Positions 39,343 through 43,631 of a stretch of 43,631 nt of DNA are shown here, one piece after another. Origin of the DNA: Syntrophales bacterium (lineage in GTDB: Bacteria > Desulfobacterota > Syntrophia > Syntrophales > UBA5619); assembly GCA_030654195.1 (NCBI GenBank), contig JAURXV010000072.1, positions 1 through 43,631 of the forward strand, read 5' to 3'. The number at the start of each line of letters is the position of its first letter. Within the stretch, counting starts at the first letter, position 1. A program made the translations under genes and the position numbers. The notes under the pieces are model-generated. The model was not told the DNA's origin. It saw only the letters and a program-made list of their open reading frames with translations, and did no database searches.

Positions 39343-40734
39343 ATGGAAAAGGATAGCATGATCGGTGAGCTGGTCCGGCTGGTGGGCAGGGAGAATGTGC
39401 TGAGTTCCGATATGCATTTCAAGCTCTATGAATACGACGCGTCGCTGATCCGTTCGAAACCCGACTGCATCGTTCTTCCCACATCGACGGAACAGGTGTC
39501 GAAGGTCGTCAAATTCGCCCATGATCACAAGATTCCCGTCATCGCTCGGGGAGCGGGTACGAACCTGAGCGGCGGAAGCGTCACCGTTCGAGGCGGCATC
39601 GCCATCGTCCTGACGAAAATGAATCGGATCCTCGACATGGATATCGAGAATCTGCGTGTGGTGGTCCAGCCCGGCGTGGTGACGCTGGATCTGAAGAATG
39701 TGCTGGCCAGGCATGGTTATCTCTACCAGCCTGATCCGGCGAGCGAAAAAGTGACCACGATCGGGGGGAATTTCGCTGAGAATTCCGGGGGTCCCCACTG
39801 CCTGAAATACGGGGTGACCAGCAACCATGTCTTAGGGGTGGAACTGGTCCTCTACGACGGCCAGGTCGTCCAGGTGGGCGGCAAGGCCCTGGACAATCCC
39901 GGCTATGATCTGATGGGCGTTCTGGGGGGCTCCGAGGGGACGCTGGGCATCGTCACCCAGGCGGTGCTCCGGATCATGCCGAAGGCGGAGGCGGTCAAGA
40001 CGATGCTCTGCATCTTCAATTCCATTGAAGACGGCGGCAATACGGTAACCGCGATCATCGGGGAAGGCATCATTCCCGCCACCCTCGAGATGATGGACAA
40101 CCTGACCATCAAGGCGGTCGAAGAGGCCTATCATGTGGGCTTCCCCACCGATGCGGCGGCCATCCTGATTATTGAGTTAGACGGCCTGAAGGATGGCATG
40201 GAGAGACTCACGGAGCGCATCCTCGATATCTGCAGGCAGAACCATGTGCGGGAAATCCGGGTTGCCAAGGACCAGGCGGAGCGTGACAAGATCTGGGCCG
40301 GCCGGAAGGGGGCTTTCGGCGCCGTCGGCAGGCTGCGTCCCAACTATCTGGTCAACGACGGCACCGTGCCCAGAACCCGATTGCCGGAGACGCTGGCCAA
40401 GGTGGTTGAAATCGGCAAAAAATACAACCTTCCGATCGCGAACGTATTCCACGCCGGAGACGGGAATCTGCATCCGCTGATCCTGTTCGATGAGCGGGAC
40501 AAGGATGAACTGGCGAGGGTCCATGCCGCGGCGATGGAGATCATGAAGCTTTGCGTGGATATGGGAGGAACGATCAGCGGCGAGCACGGCATCGGCGTGG
40601 AAAAGATTCAGGGGATGTCCCTCATTTTCAGCGCCAGAGACATCGCCGCGATGAAGAAGGTCAAAGCGGCCTTCGATCCGTTGAACCTGTTCAATCCGGG
40701 GAAGGTGCTGCCGGAGACGGAAAAAGCCGCATAA
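39343..40734 (+). CDS. glcD: FAD-linked oxidase, glycolate oxidase subunit GlcD-like
   Basis: A 463-residue flavoprotein of the vanillyl-alcohol-oxidase family. The PCMH FAD-binding domain has VIARGAGTNLSGGS, IGGNFAENSGGPHCLKYG and GYDLMGVLGGSEGTLGIVT; the C-terminal substrate domain has HAGDGNLHPLI and GTISGEHGIGVEK with the final NPGKVLP. It would oxidise a 2-hydroxyacid such as glycolate; D-lactate and D-2-hydroxyglutarate are alternatives. AAGGAG precedes the ATG at 39343; a GTG at 39319 is possible. glcE- and glcF-like genes follow. Confidence 0.92.
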   Translation: MEKDSMIGELVRLVGRENVLSSDMHFKLYEYDASLIRSKPDCIVLPTSTEQVSKVVKFAHDHKIPVIARGAGTNLSGGSVTVRGGIAIVLTKMNRILDMDIENLRVVVQPGVVTLDLKNVLARHGYLYQPDPASEKVTTIGGNFAENSGGPHCLKYGVTSNHVLGVELVLYDGQVVQVGGKALDNPGYDLMGVLGGSEGTLGIVTQAVLRIMPKAEAVKTMLCIFNSIEDGGNTVTAIIGEGIIPATLEMMDNLTIKAVEEAYHVGFPTDAAAILIIELDGLKDGMERLTERILDICRQNHVREIRVAKDQAERDKIWAGRKGAFGAVGRLRPNYLVNDGTVPRTRLPETLAKVVEIGKKYNLPIANVFHAGDGNLHPLILFDERDKDELARVHAAAMEIMKLCVDMGGTISGEHGIGVEKIQGMSLIFSARDIAAMKKVKAAFDPLNLFNPGKVLPETEKAA

Positions 40735-40755
40735 CGCGGGGAAAGGAGCCCGGGT

Positions 40756-42111
40756 ATGTCCAATTCAAATCAATGGGTTTCCGCCTTGAACGGAATCGTT
40801 GGAGAACCCAATGTGATACAGGATCCGGATCGGCTCAAGGCCTATGCCGTCGACGGCCTGGCGCCCAAGGCCGTCGTCATCCCCGGAAAAGTGGAAGAGG
40901 TATCGAGGCTGCTGTCCTATGCCCATCTGGAAAAACTGGCCGTTGTCCCCCGCGGCAACGGCACCAAAATGGCTGCGGGCGGGATTCCCGGAAAGATCGA
41001 TTTGGTTCTGTCCATGCTGCGGATCCATCGGATTACCGAGCACGACATCCCCAACCTGAGCCTCTCCGTGGAAGCGGGGATCACGCTGGCGGAAGTGCAG
41101 AAAAAACTGGCCGGTACCGGCAAGGGTTCGTTCCTGCCCCTGGATCCGCCTTATTCGGAACAGGCCACCATCGGCGGCATCATTGCCGCCAACAGCAGCG
41201 GACCGCGGCGGTATCTCTACAACTCCGCCCGCGATCTGCTTCTGGGCCTCAAAGCCGTTTCCCCCCATGGCGATGTGGTTGCCTTCGGCGGGAAGACCGT
41301 GAAGAACGTATCCGGGTATGACATGACCAAGTTGATGATCGGTTCCTGGGGGTCTTTGGGGGTGATTACCGAAATCACGACGAAACTCCTCCCGTTGCCG
41401 GAAGCCTCGGCGACGCTGCTGGCCTCTTTTGGGGATCTGGCCAAAGCCGGGTCGCTGACGCGGAAGATCCTCCATTCGGTGCTCCTTCCCTCGGCCATGG
41501 AACTGATGGATGGCAGGGCCGCGGGTCAGATCGGGGAAAAGGCGAAATATCTGGTCGCTTTCAGCCTGGAGGGGGTCGGAGAGGCCGTTGACCGGCAGGT
41601 GGCGGAAATCGAAGAGCTGGCGAAGAGGGAAGGGGCTGTCGACACAAAGGTTCTGAAGGGGGAGGATGATCGGACCTTCTGGATCCGGGTTCGCGACTTT
41701 GCGCTCGCCTCAGTAAGGGCGCGATTAATCGCGCCCCTACCCGTGATTCTTCGATCCAACGTTGTCATCTCCAAACTGGCGGAGATCCTGGGGAATTATG
41801 AAAAAATGGCGCAGACCGCCGGGATTGGGTGCGCCCTGATCGGTCATGCCGGAAATGGAATCCTCACCAGCTATATCCTGGATTACGACGCTGCGAAGAT
41901 GGGTCCGGTCGTCGATCTGATCGGCAAATTCACCGACGAAGCGGCGAAACATGAAGGCAATCTGATTGTGGAGTCCTCTCCGCGCGACCTGAAGGAGAGG
42001 GTCAGCGTCTGGGGGCGGCCGCGGAGCGATAATGTGGTGATGCGTCGCCTGAAGGAGACGGTGGACCCGGGCGGCGTTCTGAATCCCGGGCGATTTGTCG
42101 GGGGTATCTGA
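40756..42111 (+). CDS. glcE: second FAD-binding oxidoreductase, GlcE-like
   Basis: A 451-residue FAD-linked protein, longer than E. coli GlcE. FAD-binding stretches are VVPRGNGTKMAAGG, ATIGGIIAANSSGPRR and GYDMTKLMIGSWGSLGVIT. The C-terminal domain ends in VDPGGVLNPGRF. An in-frame palindrome (41713-41740) encodes about nine residues around residue 320 (SVRARLIAPLP), so this part is likely a repeat insertion. With GlcD and GlcF it should form a three-subunit glycolate oxidase. AAAGGAG precedes the ATG. Confidence 0.88.
   Translation: MSNSNQWVSALNGIVGEPNVIQDPDRLKAYAVDGLAPKAVVIPGKVEEVSRLLSYAHLEKLAVVPRGNGTKMAAGGIPGKIDLVLSMLRIHRITEHDIPNLSLSVEAGITLAEVQKKLAGTGKGSFLPLDPPYSEQATIGGIIAANSSGPRRYLYNSARDLLLGLKAVSPHGDVVAFGGKTVKNVSGYDMTKLMIGSWGSLGVITEITTKLLPLPEASATLLASFGDLAKAGSLTRKILHSVLLPSAMELMDGRAAGQIGEKAKYLVAFSLEGVGEAVDRQVAEIEELAKREGAVDTKVLKGEDDRTFWIRVRDFALASVRARLIAPLPVILRSNVVISKLAEILGNYEKMAQTAGIGCALIGHAGNGILTSYILDYDAAKMGPVVDLIGKFTDEAAKHEGNLIVESSPRDLKERVSVWGRPRSDNVVMRRLKETVDPGGVLNPGRFVGGI
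41713..41740. repeat. 28-base GTAAGGGCGCGATTAA palindrome, third family (inside glcE)
   Basis: Arms GTAAGGGCGCGATT and AATCGCGCCCCTAC are complementary except at one position. It lies inside the coding frame of the second oxidase and does not break it. Palindromes with GTAGGGGCG...CGCCCCTAC ends are a common repeat type in environmental genomes, as far as I recall. Confidence 0.8.
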
Positions 42112-42120
42112 GACTGTAGC

Positions 42121-42169
42121 CTCATCATGACGGGGACATGATGTGGCATCGTGTCCCCGTCATGATGAG
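42121..42169 (+). promoter_or_regulatory. large intergenic hairpin between glcE and glcF
   Basis: CTCATCATGACGGGGAC (42121-42137) is perfectly complementary to 42153-42169, and inner bases pair further, for about 23 base pairs with a TGG loop. The core is copy 9 of the 27-base palindrome (42132-42158). A partial direct copy follows (42161-42182), differing by one base. It lies upstream of the glcF start at 42215 and could affect expression of the last gene; there is no T-tract. Confidence 0.7.
42132..42158. repeat. 27-base GGGGACAC-type palindrome, copy 9
   Basis: Arms GGGGACATGATG and CATCGTGTCCCC with a TGG loop. It is nested in a larger hairpin and followed by a partial duplicate lacking the left arm end. 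Confidence 0.8.
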
Positions 42170-42214
42170 GCATCGTGTCCCCGCCCAAAGAGCCGATGAA
42201 GAGGGAATAGAGTC

Positions 42215-43498
42215 ATGGAAAAGCAAGAATTGTTCGGTGAAAATACCCGAGAAAATATCTACCACTGCATCAAATGCGGTCTGTGCATCGCCCATTGTCC
42301 GGTCTATAAGGAGGTTCTGCTGGAAGAGGCGACGCCGCGGGGCAAGGTGCAGCTCTCCCGCTACCTTTCCGAGGGTGGGCTGGATCTGTCCGAGGATGTT
42401 AAGGATGCGTTTTTCTCTACCTGTCTGTTGTGCGGATCATGCGTGGCCAATTGTCCCAGCGGCGTCCACGGCGACCATCTCTTCTCCGGCGTGCGCTGGC
42501 GGACCGTGCAGCGCTACGGCATCGACTGGAAGAAGAAGATGATGTTCCAGCTCCTGGCCAGCAAATGGAAGATGTCCACGTCGGCCTGGTTCGGCAGGTG
42601 GGCCCGCAAGATGTTCGGCGGTCCCTGGATCGAATCGAAGCTCAACGCGGGCGCGCTGAATGTGGAACGGATTCCGGCCTTCAATGAGAAGCCCTTCTCC
42701 GAGACCGTTCCGGAAGTGGTGAAGCCGGAAGGCGAGGCCAGGGGGAGGGTGCTTTACTTCCACGGCTGCGCCACCAACTATCTCTATGGCGATATCGGTC
42801 GGGCGGTGGTTGATGTGCTGAAAAAGATGGGTGTCGAGGTGATCATTCCCAAGGATCAGTCCTGTTGCGGTCTTCCCATCTTCATGTCCGGAGATCGGGA
42901 AACCTCAATCGAGTGCATTCGGGACACCCTGAAACTCTTTGCCCGACCGGACGTGGACGCCGTCGTCGTCGACTGTGCAACCTGCGGTGCGGCGCTCAAG
43001 AACGAATACGCCCACCTGCTCCGCGACCTGCGTCAGTTGGGCGAGAACGTCAAGGATGAGGAGATCCAGGCGGCGGAGTTGCTGGCCGGCAAGCTTGCGG
43101 ATGTGACCGTCTTTATCGACGCACACAAGGCGTGGCTGCCTGCAATGCAAGCCGACGGCAAAAAGCGCCGCGTCACCTACCACGATCCCTGCCACTTGGT
43201 GATGGGTCAGAAGATCAGCGCCCAACCCCGGAACCTCCTCAAGGCGATACCCGGCGTGGAATATGTGGAACTCCCGGGCGCCAATGACTGCTGCGGCGGC
43301 GGCGGTTCCTTCCAGGTTGAACACGCCGAGATCTCTCGAAAGATCACGAAACGGAAGGTGGACAGTATCCGGGAGACCAAGGCGCAGGTGCTGACCACCT
43401 GCTGCCCCGGGTGCAACCTGACCATCTCCAACCACCTCGATCCGGCAATCAGGGTGTTGCATCCGGTCCAGCTCCTGCAGGAGGCTTTGAAGAGTTAG
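42215..43498 (+). CDS. glcF: glycolate oxidase iron-sulfur subunit, GlcF-like
   Basis: A 427-residue Fe-S protein. Two [4Fe-4S] motifs are at the N-terminus: CIKCGLCIAHCP (near residue 18) and CLLCGSCVANCP (near 70). The C-terminal half has the paired CCG domains of the GlcF/HdrB type: QSCCGLP, CATCG, DPCHL, NDCCGGGGSF and TCCPGCN. These subunits pass electrons from the flavin to quinone or other acceptors. RBS AGGGAAT lies about 6 bases before the ATG. The remaining 133 bases of the window contain no clear gene. Confidence 0.93.
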   Translation: MEKQELFGENTRENIYHCIKCGLCIAHCPVYKEVLLEEATPRGKVQLSRYLSEGGLDLSEDVKDAFFSTCLLCGSCVANCPSGVHGDHLFSGVRWRTVQRYGIDWKKKMMFQLLASKWKMSTSAWFGRWARKMFGGPWIESKLNAGALNVERIPAFNEKPFSETVPEVVKPEGEARGRVLYFHGCATNYLYGDIGRAVVDVLKKMGVEVIIPKDQSCCGLPIFMSGDRETSIECIRDTLKLFARPDVDAVVVDCATCGAALKNEYAHLLRDLRQLGENVKDEEIQAAELLAGKLADVTVFIDAHKAWLPAMQADGKKRRVTYHDPCHLVMGQKISAQPRNLLKAIPGVEYVELPGANDCCGGGGSFQVEHAEISRKITKRKVDSIRETKAQVLTTCCPGCNLTISNHLDPAIRVLHPVQLLQEALKS

Positions 43499-43631
43499 CC
43501 GTTCGGATCGGCCGCTCCGCGGCATCCCAAGAAAGGTTCCACGTTCCGGGCCGGCGGGGAGAAAGGGGGACGGAATCCAGGCAGGGCGGTGCGAAAGAAA
43601 CATGAATCGTATAAAATAGATGACAATGATT

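Noticed and set aside
38428-39828. Minus-strand frame (466 codons) opposite the lyase and glcD
   Set aside because: Antisense to two clear enzyme genes with conserved motifs; no motif of its own.
1-43631. tRNA or rRNA genes
   Set aside because: No cloverleaf with a TTC-type T-arm or conserved rRNA segment was seen; a covariance search was not possible here.

Overview
The window is 43.6 kb of GC-rich (visibly near 60 percent G+C) bacterial chromosome, densely packed and almost entirely plus-strand. The gene set and order (pcm next to an nlpD-like lipoprotein gene; CarD, PIN/TRAM protein, ispD, ispF, gltX; nadC, birA, coaX, coaE), the endonuclease-type MutL, the many extracytoplasmic lipoproteins and the short palindromic and MITE-like repeats suggest an anaerobic deltaproteobacterium (Desulfobacterota), perhaps near Syntrophus/Smithella. 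This placement is inference; no rRNA or other direct marker is present.

Layout. 1-2.1 kb: the 3' part of a DUF1015 gene, a TrmN6-like RNA methyltransferase and, on the minus strand, a DUF721/DciA-like protein. 2.2-3.9 kb: pcm and an NlpD-like LysM/degenerate-M23 lipoprotein. 4.1-8.6 kb: CarD, a YacL-like PIN/TRAM membrane protein, ispD, ispF and gltX. 8.7-11.7 kb: pgk, truA and rfbD from a good sigma70-type promoter. 11.7-22.5 kb: seven consecutive genes, six for secreted proteins or lipoproteins with FlgT-N-, CsgG-, GNA1162- and LPP20-like domains fused to TPR, FN3 and beta-helix modules, plus one frameshifted metallo-beta-lactamase-fold gene. 22.5-27 kb: a MITE, mutL, miaA and a TPR/SLH lipoprotein. 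27.1-33.2 kb: valS and the cofactor genes nadC, birA, coaX and coaE. 33.3-35.9 kb: an accessory, AT-richer island with a Fic C-terminal remnant, a diverged deleted copy of the coaE end, an RlmJ-like methyltransferase with an altered catalytic motif, a small membrane protein and about 0.7 kb without a convincing gene. 35.9-43.5 kb: a seven-gene operon with CoA-ligase beta and alpha subunits, a small FixX-like ferredoxin between them, a malyl-CoA-lyase-type aldolase and a three-gene glycolate-oxidase-type complex.

How the genes fit together. The last operon is the most interesting metabolic unit. It could oxidise glycolate to glyoxylate, condense glyoxylate with acetyl-CoA to malyl-CoA, and cleave malyl-CoA to malate with ATP formation. 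This is the logic described for syntrophic glycolate fermentation. The 11.7-22.5 kb block looks like an uncharacterised envelope system.

The window is also seeded with short perfect palindromes of at least three sequence families. Several lie inside reading frames (ispD 3' end, mutL linker, a signal-peptide region, a GlcE-like oxidase) without breaking them. Others sit directly behind stop codons or nested in larger elements.
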